A stretch of DNA of 64,000 nt, taken from positions 248,001 to 312,000 of the forward strand of contig JALNYZ010000002.1 of NCBI GenBank assembly GCA_023229575.1, read 5' to 3'. The position numbers and the translations under genes were made by a program. This DNA comes from Prolixibacteraceae bacterium (GTDB lineage: Bacteria > Bacteroidota > Bacteroidia > Bacteroidales > Prolixibacteraceae). This document shows positions 31,858 to 40,111 of this stretch, in pieces. Every line of letters starts with the position of its first letter. Position 1 is the stretch's first letter. The notes below the pieces were generated by a model. The model ran no database searches, was not told the origin of the DNA, and worked only from the letters and a program-made list of their open reading frames with translations.

Positions 31858-33687
31858 TCAGCTTACAATTCCAGCCACCTTTGCGGGATTTGACTTTCTG
31901 GTCCTATGGTATTTGAAATTTGATTGTATCATATTCTCAGCGACCAATTCCGCGATATCTTTTACCTGGCTTTCAGAATACTTTGCCAGGCTTTTTTTGC
32001 AAAGGGGGCAGGCTGTTGCTATGCAATCGGGATTGTTCTGATTCAGGTAAATTGAAGTTGACTTCTGTATCTGTTCACGTTCGTCCATTGAGATGCTCAG
32101 ATGCCCCACGCTTCCTCCACAGCACATAGATTTTCCATAAGCTTCTTCAACATTAGTTATATTTCCTAATAGGTCAAGTATCTCCCTGGGCTGATTGTAA
32201 ATTCCTGACTTTCTGCCCAATTCACAAGGATCGTGGTAAACGAACCGTTGATTTCCGGGTTCGATTAAAATCAACCTGCTTTGGATTATCTCCAATAAAT
32301 ACTCGCTGTGGTGCAAAACCCTTAAATTACATCTGTAATCATCCTTAAAGCTTTTGTAACAAATAGGGCAGGAGGTGACCAAGGTATGCGCACCCGAAGA
32401 GACAATTGCCTCTTTGATATTCTGTGATATCTTTTCTGCTTCCTCCATATGACCTGCGAGTTTCAACGGACGACCGCAGCAATAGGATTTTTCCTTATCG
32501 AGGAAGAGGTAATTTTCACCGGATTCTTTAAGGATCACCTCCATAGACCTTCCAATACCGGGTGTTAAACTTCCCATGCATCCCGCAAAATAAAGAACGT
32601 TTGTTGATGAATGGACCGGAATAGATGGGGAACTGCTTGGATTGATGTGGAAACTACCCTTTGGTTTTCTACTTATCATGCGTAGGTTGGTCAGATCTAA
32701 TCCTACTGGACATATCTCCTGACATCGGCCGCAGAGCAAGCAATTGTGTGCCATTTGAGTGACCTCATTGCCTGCTCTCAATTCCCTTAGGAAATAGACC
32801 ATCTGGTTTTTTTTGTTGATGGCAGGATCCATTTGGCACCTATCTATGCAGATACCACACCTCGAGCAGGAATAAAGTTCACAAGCGACCACACCTGAAA
32901 TAGATTCCCCAGGTCTAAAACCCCAATTTTTCAGAAGAATGAGGAATATCTCAGTTGGGATGTGCATGTAACGCGAATAGGGCAGTGCAACCATAAAACC
33001 GCCCAAAACGATGGAATAACCCCACCAAAAGGGTGTTGCCAGACTCCTGACCGGGAATATCATCCCCAGTAAATTGCCCAGCGGTTGGGTAAGGAAACTT
33101 CCATTTCCGGCGAACCCTGCCGTTAAACTTTCGGCCAGCAGCCGCAACGGGAATATCATCCAAAGAAGCGCCAGGGCCCATTTGTCGCCGGAAGTGTGCC
33201 TTGTACTACTGTTCATGCCCATTGCGCTGGATTTGAAACGTTTATATATCGCTAAAGCAACGCCTGACAGAATAAAAAGAAGCAATAAATCCATGAGGGC
33301 ATTGAAAAATTGTAAAGCAAATGTGCGGTGAGGGTTTAACTCAAAAAATCGAAAGAAGATGGGGAAATAAAATTCATTTGTGAACTCCCCGGTAAAATAA
33401 GATGCCTCGAATTTTCCAATGACAATCAGCAGAAACCACCCTAAAGCCAGGCTCATGTGCATATACCCCAAAAGCAGGTTTATCCTGAAAACCTTCCTGT
33501 GAACCAGACATTCCAGAAATATCTCACTCAAAGCTTGTAGCGTCTTTCTGCTTAACAGGGATTTAAATATTCTTAGGGCAGTACCTTCCCCCAGTTCCCT
33601 GATCCATCGGCCATATTTGAATACCAGGATGATGATCAAATAACCAAAGCCAAAGCAAAATGGGACAACAAAATAATCAAATCGCAT
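31858..33687 (-). CDS. Membrane-anchored HdrD-like Fe-S oxidoreductase (cytochrome-b-type N-terminus fused to CCG domains)
   Basis: 609 residues. Residues ~1-270 form about five transmembrane helices with His residues positioned as in NarI/HdrE/DsrM cytochromes (LLGYMHMSLALGW, YMHIPTEIF). Two 4Fe-4S motifs follow (CSRCGICIDRC, CLLCGRCQEICPVG) and then two intact CCG cysteine sets: FAGCMGS-YCCGRP-SCPIC and HDPCELGR-MCCGGS-ACPLC. It is a DsrM-DsrK / HdrE-HdrD-type fusion predicted to couple quinones to a thiol/disulfide substrate. Last gene of the Hdr-like operon; overlaps hdrC2 by 11 bases. Confidence 0.85.
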   Translation of the reverse strand: MRFDYFVVPFCFGFGYLIIILVFKYGRWIRELGEGTALRIFKSLLSRKTLQALSEIFLECLVHRKVFRINLLLGYMHMSLALGWFLLIVIGKFEASYFTGEFTNEFYFPIFFRFFELNPHRTFALQFFNALMDLLLLFILSGVALAIYKRFKSSAMGMNSSTRHTSGDKWALALLWMIFPLRLLAESLTAGFAGNGSFLTQPLGNLLGMIFPVRSLATPFWWGYSIVLGGFMVALPYSRYMHIPTEIFLILLKNWGFRPGESISGVVACELYSCSRCGICIDRCQMDPAINKKNQMVYFLRELRAGNEVTQMAHNCLLCGRCQEICPVGLDLTNLRMISRKPKGSFHINPSSSPSIPVHSSTNVLYFAGCMGSLTPGIGRSMEVILKESGENYLFLDKEKSYCCGRPLKLAGHMEEAEKISQNIKEAIVSSGAHTLVTSCPICYKSFKDDYRCNLRVLHHSEYLLEIIQSRLILIEPGNQRFVYHDPCELGRKSGIYNQPREILDLLGNITNVEEAYGKSMCCGGSVGHLSISMDEREQIQKSTSIYLNQNNPDCIATACPLCKKSLAKYSESQVKDIAELVAENMIQSNFKYHRTRKSNPAKVAGIVS

Positions 33688-34012
33688 TTTGTCCTGTGAT
33701 TTGTTTTACATTTAGAATTATATTTCTGGTATTCACATGACGCGGACACACCATTTGACATTTACCGCACAACAGGCACTTATCAACTTCATCTGTAATG
33801 TATTTGACATGACCGGATCTGATAGCATGTATGATCCTTCTCGGATTAAAATTGTTGAATTGTGCTGAGGTACAGGTAGCGGAACAACTGCCGCAACCAA
33901 TGCACCAGAAGATGGATGGTTCAAGATTTCCTATCGTTGCAATCAATCCATGATCCACCAGGTCCAGGTCCGATTGGTTTGTCTTAATCGCTGTAAACCC
34001 CCATTTGCTCAT
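33677..34012 (-). CDS. HdrC-like ferredoxin subunit (second copy)
   Basis: 111 residues. Two 4Fe-4S clusters: FWCIGCGSCSATC and KCLLCGKCQMVCPRHV, with the HdrC helix linking them (NFNPRRIIHAIRSGH). It passes electrons between the flavin HdrA-like and the membrane HdrD-like subunits, inferred by family. It begins 3 bases after the hdrA stop. Confidence 0.87.
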   Translation of the reverse strand: MSKWGFTAIKTNQSDLDLVDHGLIATIGNLEPSIFWCIGCGSCSATCTSAQFNNFNPRRIIHAIRSGHVKYITDEVDKCLLCGKCQMVCPRHVNTRNIILNVKQITGQNAI

Positions 34013-34015
34013 AAT

Positions 34016-35050
34016 TCAATTATTATCTTTCAATTTTAGCCACTCAATAATTTTGAAGGCTGCAGCCCTGGCATCCGTGATCGATTCCTGTAAAGAGAGT
34101 GGTTCCCGACACGTCCCAGCCAGGAAGAGTCCGGGAATGCATGTTTCGTTGGCAGCTATGTGCTGATGTAACGGTGACAGAAAACCAGCGTTGGTCCTTG
34201 GAAGCCCCAATGACACGGAGATTGGCGTTGTACTTGATGCAGGGGTCATCCCAAGCAGCAAAACAACCATATCGAAAACCATTTTCATCGGTCTGCCCGA
34301 TAAAGTATCTTCGGCTTTTACCTGTAAACTTCCTTCTGAATTTTCAGCTATTTCTGAGACCCTTCCCCTTATAAATGTTATGCCATAATCCTCCTGCGCT
34401 TCCTGATACAGCTCCTCAAAATGCTGGCCATACATCCTAAGATCCATGTAAAAATTGTATACACTGCTATTAGGCAAGTGCTTACGAAGTTCAATCGCCT
34501 GCTTTACACCCGTGATACAGCACAACTTTGAACAATGCAGGTTTCCGGCCTTTTTATCGCGTGATCCGACACAGTGGACCATGGCAATTTTTTTTGGCAT
34601 GCCATCTTTTAAATGGTCCGGAAATGATCCAATTTTGAACATTTCTTCCAATTCGAAGGAGGTTACAACATTTTTATAGATACCATATCCGTATTCTTCT
34701 TTTTTGTGCGCATCAAACAGATCAAATCCGGTAGCCAGTAAAACCGCATCTGCATTGATTTTCTCACCCTTATTCAGTAAAACGAGCAGTTTACCGTCCA
34801 TTTGCTCAATTTTGCAAACATTACTGTCATATTTTACCTCCGGATTGTTTAAAGGCAGAGTCTTTTCAAGTGATTTTAGTATCTCGAAAGCATCGGCAAA
34901 GTTTGGAAACAGGTGATGCCAGTTTTTTAATTTTCCTCCTGTCTCATGCTCTTTTTCAAGAATCAAAACATGGTGTGGTGATGAGCCCAATGCCGCTGCT
35001 GCCTCCAGGCCAGCGGGTCCCCCACCCACGATCACTATTGTTTTGTTCAT
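34016..35050 (-). CDS. HdrA-like FAD oxidoreductase (short form)
   Basis: 344 residues, the length of the short sHdrA form rather than the ~650-residue methanogen HdrA. FAD-binding GGGPAGLEAAAALG at the N-terminus and LATGFDLFD near the middle; the HdrA hallmark CVGSRD...LHCSKLCC is present, and PGLFLAGTCREPLSLQESITDA closes the Rossmann fold. No ferredoxin domains. It is the flavin core that would receive two electrons from, or pass them to, NAD(P) or an unknown partner. Third in the operon order C1-B1-A-C2-D. Confidence 0.87.
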   Translation of the reverse strand: MNKTIVIVGGGPAGLEAAAALGSSPHHVLILEKEHETGGKLKNWHHLFPNFADAFEILKSLEKTLPLNNPEVKYDSNVCKIEQMDGKLLVLLNKGEKINADAVLLATGFDLFDAHKKEEYGYGIYKNVVTSFELEEMFKIGSFPDHLKDGMPKKIAMVHCVGSRDKKAGNLHCSKLCCITGVKQAIELRKHLPNSSVYNFYMDLRMYGQHFEELYQEAQEDYGITFIRGRVSEIAENSEGSLQVKAEDTLSGRPMKMVFDMVVLLLGMTPASSTTPISVSLGLPRTNAGFLSPLHQHIAANETCIPGLFLAGTCREPLSLQESITDARAAAFKIIEWLKLKDNN

Positions 35051-35135
35051 TTGAAATATAATTTAATGTATTTATTTTCAGATATATAAAAGAATAACTT
35101 ATTCCATTTCGCTTTAAAACATTGCACGGGAATGT

Positions 35136-36203
35136 TTACTGCAGAAGAAAAAGAGGTTGTTGGGGTACTCCAATATATTGTCCTTTTGATCCTAAGTATT
35201 TGTCTTTCTTGTCGTAAATGATCCCAATTTTATCAAGCAGCGGTTCAACGGATATCTGATGCATTTGCATTCCCATCACCCATGGATCATACCCCAATAC
35301 CAAACCTGCCATCTCTTCGTACGTTAATACCGGGATTCCTTTGCCCGATTCATTGTAGGTGGTCCCTTCCATCTCGGCGATCGTATATTGCCAACGATCC
35401 AGGAACATGGCACATCCGGGGCAATTGGCTACTATAAAATCGGGTTGATATGGCTGCATGGATTCAAATTTCTTTTTTGAGTTGGACATGGAATAGCCCC
35501 TGTTGGCTCTGATCAGATATTGCCGGAAGCCAAAGCCACAACAATGCCTCCTTTCGGGATAATCGATTACTTCTCCACCCCATGCTTCTACCATCCCACT
35601 TAAAACAGCTGGGAATTCGGCACCGCCAATACCACATTTGGGAAACATTTTGGCATAGTGGCATCCTATGTGTTCGACAACTTTTAATGGTTTACCATCA
35701 TTTTTATCAATCAAATGATGTTTTGACGAGGCGGCTAACTGATTTCTGAATTTATAGATGATATCCGATGTATGTGATAGATTTTCAGGCACTTTGAATT
35801 CACGACGGGTGGCTGTCCACAAAAAATCCCTGGCCTTCGCCTCCATTTCAGGGAAATGTTTCCAGGTATCAAGTATTTCCGTATAGATTCCAAAAGAGGT
35901 AACACAGGATGGGACGAAATTAACATATCCGGCTTCCGTCATCAGTGCAAAATGTCGTGCCGCTATGGTCATGGTGGTTTCAAACGGGACAATATCAGTG
36001 TGGTACCCAATCCCGGTACAGGTCGTATGTCTTGCATCCTCAAACACATCTTTAAATAGTTCATCCCGAAGAATTCTAAGAAAAGTTGTTTCCGAACCCG
36101 GAAAAAAGGTTTGCCGGATACAGCTCCTCACGTAGAAGTAATGATCTTCTGCAATATCTTTCTGGTATTCTCCCCAAATTCGTTTTTTTCCCGCTTGTTC
36201 CAT
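35136..36203 (-). CDS. HdrB-like Fe-S protein (one canonical and one degenerate CCG domain)
   Basis: 355 residues. The C-terminal CCG set is complete (HIGCHYAK, RRHCCGFGFR, ANCPGCAMF). The N-terminal set is degenerate: single Cys residues in RSCIRQ, HTTCTGIG and PSCVTSF replace the usual pairs. In the family CCG domains bind noncubane 4Fe-4S clusters that handle disulfides; one site here may bind an ordinary cluster. Eight bases separate it from hdrC1. Substrate unknown. Confidence 0.85.
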   Translation of the reverse strand: MEQAGKKRIWGEYQKDIAEDHYFYVRSCIRQTFFPGSETTFLRILRDELFKDVFEDARHTTCTGIGYHTDIVPFETTMTIAARHFALMTEAGYVNFVPSCVTSFGIYTEILDTWKHFPEMEAKARDFLWTATRREFKVPENLSHTSDIIYKFRNQLAASSKHHLIDKNDGKPLKVVEHIGCHYAKMFPKCGIGGAEFPAVLSGMVEAWGGEVIDYPERRHCCGFGFRQYLIRANRGYSMSNSKKKFESMQPYQPDFIVANCPGCAMFLDRWQYTIAEMEGTTYNESGKGIPVLTYEEMAGLVLGYDPWVMGMQMHQISVEPLLDKIGIIYDKKDKYLGSKGQYIGVPQQPLFLLQ

Positions 36204-36211
36204 ACCTGTAT

Positions 36212-36919
36212 TTAGTGGTGATTACCGCTGTTTTTAGTATATACCTCAGAAAAGTAGGCATTATCACTCCCGCGCTCTCCGGCAATAAGGCCCATTTCAT
36301 TTGCTTTATCTAAAGAAAATTTTTCAATGCATTGAAAAAAATCCTGCCCGCCCGTAACTTTAAAAATTTCATTGATTTCGGCTAAAACCGCTGGGGCAAT
36401 TTGCCGTAAAACACCTGGCCCATCCTTCATGTAGTTGGCCCCAACCTTATCCATTACTTCAGTTAAATTATTGTAAACCCATTCCCACACAGGGCCTTGC
36501 TCTGGATGATTTTGTGGATTTACCAGCATTGGCCGCATACAATAGCCGGTAGTAAGAATTGAGTCTCCAATGACACGTCGAATAGCAAACTGCTGCCGGC
36601 CCTTTTCTGAATCGGTAAAATATCCCAACTCCTGGGACAATTTCCTGAGTGCCATGATCAGCAGACCCGGAGTATTTCCACGCGGACATCGGGTCTTGCA
36701 CGACATACACTCACCACAATACCAGATGGTATCGCTTTTGAGCAGCTGTTCTATTAATTCATCATCAGTACTTTGTACTGTATCACAAATAATGCGGGGA
36801 TCATAATGGTAAAATTCTGCTGAAGGGCAAATAGCAGTACAGACACCACAGTTCATGCATGAATTTAACCCTTCTAAACAACGCAAGTCTTCACACAACC
36901 GTTCATGTAATCTTCCCAT
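36212..36919 (-). CDS. HdrC-like 4Fe-4S ferredoxin subunit (first copy)
   Basis: 235 residues, longer than typical HdrC. Two 4Fe-4S motifs are near the N-terminus (SCMNCGVCTAICPS, YCGECMSCKTRCPRG); the C-terminal ~130 residues are helical and may dock on HdrB. First gene of the Hdr-like operon. The 128-bp upstream gap holds paired TACCCAT heptamers and a candidate -7 element. Role: electron transfer between the HdrB- and HdrA-like subunits. Confidence 0.86.
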   Translation of the reverse strand: MGRLHERLCEDLRCLEGLNSCMNCGVCTAICPSAEFYHYDPRIICDTVQSTDDELIEQLLKSDTIWYCGECMSCKTRCPRGNTPGLLIMALRKLSQELGYFTDSEKGRQQFAIRRVIGDSILTTGYCMRPMLVNPQNHPEQGPVWEWVYNNLTEVMDKVGANYMKDGPGVLRQIAPAVLAEINEIFKVTGGQDFFQCIEKFSLDKANEMGLIAGERGSDNAYFSEVYTKNSGNHH

Positions 36920-36961
36920 TTGGACAAAATAAACTTAGTGTTTGGATCTTCTTTCAAACAT

Positions 36962-36969
36962 CAAATTTA
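36962..36969 (-). promoter_or_regulatory. Candidate -7 element of the Hdr operon
   Basis: Minus-strand TAAATTTG matches TAnnTTTG and lies 43 bases before the hdrC1 ATG. No -33 TTTG is visible, which fits activator control. Confidence 0.45.
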
Positions 36970-36990
36970 CGTTGTAATAATGCTGATAGA

Positions 36991-37019
36991 ATGGGTAGTA
37001 ACCCTAAAAGTGATGGGTA
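36991..37019 (-). promoter_or_regulatory. Two direct TACCCAT heptamers upstream of the Hdr operon
   Basis: Minus-strand TACCCAT at 36991-36997 and again at 37013-37019, exactly 22 bp (two helical turns) apart. TACCCAT fits the E. coli NarL heptamer consensus TACYYMT. They sit just upstream of the candidate -7 element and directly downstream of a NarL-type regulator gene. A GGTATTAATACC palindrome at 37016-37027 overlaps the second. Confidence 0.5.
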
Positions 37020-37047
37020 TTAATACCTAAAGGGTTTAGGCAATTTA

Positions 37048-37683
37048 TTACAGGGTGACAATATGGTTCTTAATAGCGTAAATTACCAGATCGGCGGTAT
37101 TTTTGCTGTCCGTTTTGAGCAACAGGTTGGCACGGTGTTTTTCGACAGTTCTTTTGCTGATAAATAATCTTTCACCAATGATCTGGTTAGAGCAGCCTTC
37201 GCAAATCAAATGGAGAATTTCTGATTCGCGGGCAGAAAATTCTAAATTATTCGCTTTGGACACTTTTACCTGTTTTAAATTTTTGAGTATGTTCTGCATC
37301 AGTTCCTGTGAATAGTAGGTCCCACCTTGGTACACCACATCAACAGCAGTTTTAACTTCATGAAGATCAGAGTTTTTTAAAAGAAATCCTTTTACGCCGG
37401 CTTTAATCATCTGGTCAAAATATTCTTCATCCCCATACATGGTCAAAGTGATAATTTTCAAGTCTTTGTTTTTTTGAATTGCAATTTTTGCGGCTTCAAT
37501 GCCATTGAGTTCAGGCATCTCAATATCCAGCAAAACGACATCAAATTTTTCCTTTGCAATTTTCTCCAAAAATTCCTTTCCATTGGATGCTTCTCCTGTT
37601 ACACAATACCCTGGTATTGTATCAATAAGCATTTTAAGGCCATTTCTGAATAGGTTATGATCATCTACTAGCAGGATTCTCAT
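37048..37683 (-). CDS. NarL/FixJ-family response regulator
   Basis: 211 residues. Receiver domain with phospho-acceptor Asp54 in VVLLDIEMPELNG and conserved Lys in KGFLLKNSD; C-terminal LuxR-type helix-turn-helix (LEFSARESEILHLICEG, IGERLFISKRTVEKHR). DNA-binding transcription factor controlled by the upstream kinase. 85 bases separate it from the kinase gene; the Hdr operon follows on the same strand, a likely target. Confidence 0.93.
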   Translation of the reverse strand: MRILLVDDHNLFRNGLKMLIDTIPGYCVTGEASNGKEFLEKIAKEKFDVVLLDIEMPELNGIEAAKIAIQKNKDLKIITLTMYGDEEYFDQMIKAGVKGFLLKNSDLHEVKTAVDVVYQGGTYYSQELMQNILKNLKQVKVSKANNLEFSARESEILHLICEGCSNQIIGERLFISKRTVEKHRANLLLKTDSKNTADLVIYAIKNHIVTL

Positions 37684-37768
37684 GACAAAAAAAGGAATTT
37701 AAACTGACCAAAGTTATTTATGTTTAGATTGAAGAATAGAATATAACCAATTGTTGACAGAGGACTCA

Positions 37769-38710
37769 TCAAACGATTGGTATTGAAAAAGAGGCGGTAA
37801 AACCTTTTCCGCTTTCCGAGTTGTACTCAAATGTACCATTAAGGGAAGTTATTCTGCTCAAAATATTGGAAAAACCCATACCGGTAGGATTTTTTATTGA
37901 ATCTGCCTGGTTAAACCCTAAACCGTCGTCAAGGTAAGTACCATGCAAGCGGCCACCAACAGATACCATTGTAATTTCAATGGTATTGGCTTTGGCATGT
38001 TTGATCGTATTGGTAATCAATTCACATATTACCCGATAAATGACAACTTCAACATCATTTTCAAATCTTTGGTCGTGAATGTTGGTCGAAAAATCAATTT
38101 GAATCGTATCTGTCAGGTTAATTTTATTGATAAAGTTACGAATTGCTTTTGTTAATCCGAAATTATTGAGGATATGCGGGCTAAGATTATTTGATATTTC
38201 GCGCAGGCTCTTAATTGCCTCATCTATTGCCGCATCTGCATTCCGAAGTATCATTTTTGAGGTATCGTCATTTTCTCCTCGCCCAACCGTTGTAAGCGAC
38301 ATTTTGACAGTAGAGAGAATTGGTCCAAGTCCATCGTGTAAATCGTTGGCAAAGCGTTTTCTTTCGCGCTCTTCTGCTTGAATTATTGCATGGAGCAACT
38401 CTTTTTCCAGGGCCCTTTTCTCCTCCTCGACTTTTTTCATGTAACGAAATATTTTCTGAATAAGGAATAAGCCAAACGCAAAGAAGAGGGAAGCAACGAT
38501 CCCCAGCCATATAAAGATTTGCCTGTTGACAATTGCATCTGATACAAGCGGAATATACTCGATAAACCTACGGATGGCAAGAATAATAAAACCCATACTT
38601 ATCAACATCCAGGATAAATTGTATTTGGTAACCCTGGTGAGCCTAATGGAAAGAATGGCAGCAAAAATCTGCAAAATCATTGCCAGAATGAGTGCAAATT
38701 GTAGTAACAT
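37769..38710 (-). CDS. Sensor histidine kinase (HisKA_3 / NarX-DesK type)
   Basis: 313 residues. About three transmembrane helices in the first ~90 residues, no extracytoplasmic sensor domain, so the signal is probably intramembrane or cytoplasmic. A coiled segment leads to the HisKA_3 site ERERKRFANDLHDGLGP (phospho-His in DLHDG), and a HATPase with ELITNTIKHAKAN (N box), LDDGLGF (G1) and TGMGFSNI (G2). Cognate of the adjacent NarL-type regulator. Signal unknown. Confidence 0.92.
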   Translation of the reverse strand: MLLQFALILAMILQIFAAILSIRLTRVTKYNLSWMLISMGFIILAIRRFIEYIPLVSDAIVNRQIFIWLGIVASLFFAFGLFLIQKIFRYMKKVEEEKRALEKELLHAIIQAEERERKRFANDLHDGLGPILSTVKMSLTTVGRGENDDTSKMILRNADAAIDEAIKSLREISNNLSPHILNNFGLTKAIRNFINKINLTDTIQIDFSTNIHDQRFENDVEVVIYRVICELITNTIKHAKANTIEITMVSVGGRLHGTYLDDGLGFNQADSIKNPTGMGFSNILSRITSLNGTFEYNSESGKGFTASFSIPIV

Positions 38711-38734
38711 TTTAATGCCCCCTAAACATGATAA

Positions 38735-39940
38735 TTAAATAATATTTCCGGATTGATTAACGATAGGCGCCCTTTTAAATTCCGCATTCCTGTCAAACAG
38801 AAAACGATAGGTTACATGAGTTTTATATATTGAGCCTCCAATGAATGAGGCAACTTTCATCATCACCGGGTTAAAATCACCTATCCAGTTCAGTTCAAAA
38901 GTTTTGTATTTAAAAGAAGGTTTAAGTACCTGTTCCTGAAAAAAAAGGACCAAAGCCCCTTCTACACCTTTGTTCTGAAAAGAAGGAATTACCCCAAAGA
39001 TACGACCAATTACCCTATCAACGCTATGGCAGGCCCGAAGTTCCCAAATCAATCGCAACTTATTGAACCAATTTAATTTACCATTGAATTTTTTCGTGAT
39101 CTGACCGATATCCGGCATCATGATAAAAAAGGCAATTGGCTCGCCTTTGTAATAACCATAAATAATAAGTCTTTCATCCATAATAGGTTCCATGGATTTA
39201 AGCAGCGATAAAGCCTCCTGGTCTGTAATATCTTTGGTTCCGGTAAATTTACTCCACGCCTGATTGTAGATAATTTTAAAATCAAGTGCAAATCGGGAAT
39301 TTCCTTTTTCAATCAATTTGAACTCGTAATCCGGATTGGACAATATTCTGCTGGCAGTTCTGTGCAGAACCGGGTGAAGGTCAGAAGTATCCTCAAAAGT
39401 ACGCTGATAAGTATATTGGTTGAAATAGTTCTTAAATCCATACCCTTCAAAAAGTTCCTTGTAATAGGGGTAATTGTATGGCATTTGGAAAACTGGTTCA
39501 TGAAAACCGTCCACAAGACATCCCCAAAAAGCATCACGCATTCCCGGGTTTATTGGACCATCCATTGCCAGAAGCTGATGGGATGCCAACCATTTCCTGG
39601 CCACATCAAAAAGCATTCCTGCAACTTTCAAGTCGTTGACAGCATCAAAAAATCCAACACCACCGGTAGGTATGTCAAATTGAGTATAGGATTCTTCTGT
39701 ATAAAAAGCCGCAATCCTTCCTAGGCATTGCCCTGTAGAATCTTTTAGGAGCCACCTTTTGATATCTCCCTTTTTGAGCTGTTTGTTGTGGTTTTTGTCA
39801 AAAATCTCATCAACCTGTGCATCCAGTGGTCTGTTCCATTTGTAGTCGCGTTTGTACAATCCTGCCGGAAATTCATGAAATTCCCTTATTTGTGCTGAAT
39901 CTGCAACTTCTATAATAATATACTGTGCTTTAGATGCCAT
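38735..39940 (-). CDS. GNAT-fold acyltransferase-like protein
   Basis: 401 residues from the ATG at 39940; the TTG-initiated longer form (39967) starts inside the candidate promoter. The N-terminal half is GNAT-like (GRIAAFYTEESYTQFDIPTGGVGFFD, shown in part), and a second GNAT-like half has FFIMMPDIGQITKKF and FGVIPSFQNKGVEGALVLFF. Tandem GNAT-type proteins of this length are common in Bacteroidota without a defined substrate. 24 bases upstream of the histidine kinase on the same strand. Confidence 0.72.
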   Translation of the reverse strand: MASKAQYIIIEVADSAQIREFHEFPAGLYKRDYKWNRPLDAQVDEIFDKNHNKQLKKGDIKRWLLKDSTGQCLGRIAAFYTEESYTQFDIPTGGVGFFDAVNDLKVAGMLFDVARKWLASHQLLAMDGPINPGMRDAFWGCLVDGFHEPVFQMPYNYPYYKELFEGYGFKNYFNQYTYQRTFEDTSDLHPVLHRTASRILSNPDYEFKLIEKGNSRFALDFKIIYNQAWSKFTGTKDITDQEALSLLKSMEPIMDERLIIYGYYKGEPIAFFIMMPDIGQITKKFNGKLNWFNKLRLIWELRACHSVDRVIGRIFGVIPSFQNKGVEGALVLFFQEQVLKPSFKYKTFELNWIGDFNPVMMKVASFIGGSIYKTHVTYRFLFDRNAEFKRAPIVNQSGNII

Positions 39941-39964
39941 AAGTTTCCGGTCGGATATAAGGAT

Positions 39965-39972
39965 CAAAAGTA
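39965..39972 (-). promoter_or_regulatory. Candidate -7 element of the GNAT gene
   Basis: Minus-strand TACTTTTG fits TAnnTTTG and lies 24 bases before the ATG at 39940, arguing for that start codon. Confidence 0.45.
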
Positions 39973-40034
39973 AAAAATCCTTTGATTTTAGGAAATATAT
40001 GGCGAGTTATACCTTATAATAGGGTAAGGGTTGC

Positions 40035-40065
40035 TTGCAAAATTCCATATTTTTCAGTAGCTTTG
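40035..40065 (+). promoter_or_regulatory. Candidate promoter of the serine hydrolase gene
   Basis: TTG at 40035-40037, a 20-base spacer, and TAGCTTTG at 40058-40065 (TAnnTTTG). About 40 bases of leader precede the ATG. Confidence 0.55.
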
Positions 40066-40111
40066 AGTAAATTAATATTCCAATTGACCATAATAAACGA
40101 ATTACTTTCGA

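Noticed and set aside
31858..36919. A methanogen-type heterodisulfide reductase or complete sHdr sulfur oxidation system
   Set aside because: HdrA is short and the operon lacks lipoate-binding protein, DsrE and TusA genes; the organism is clearly bacterial.
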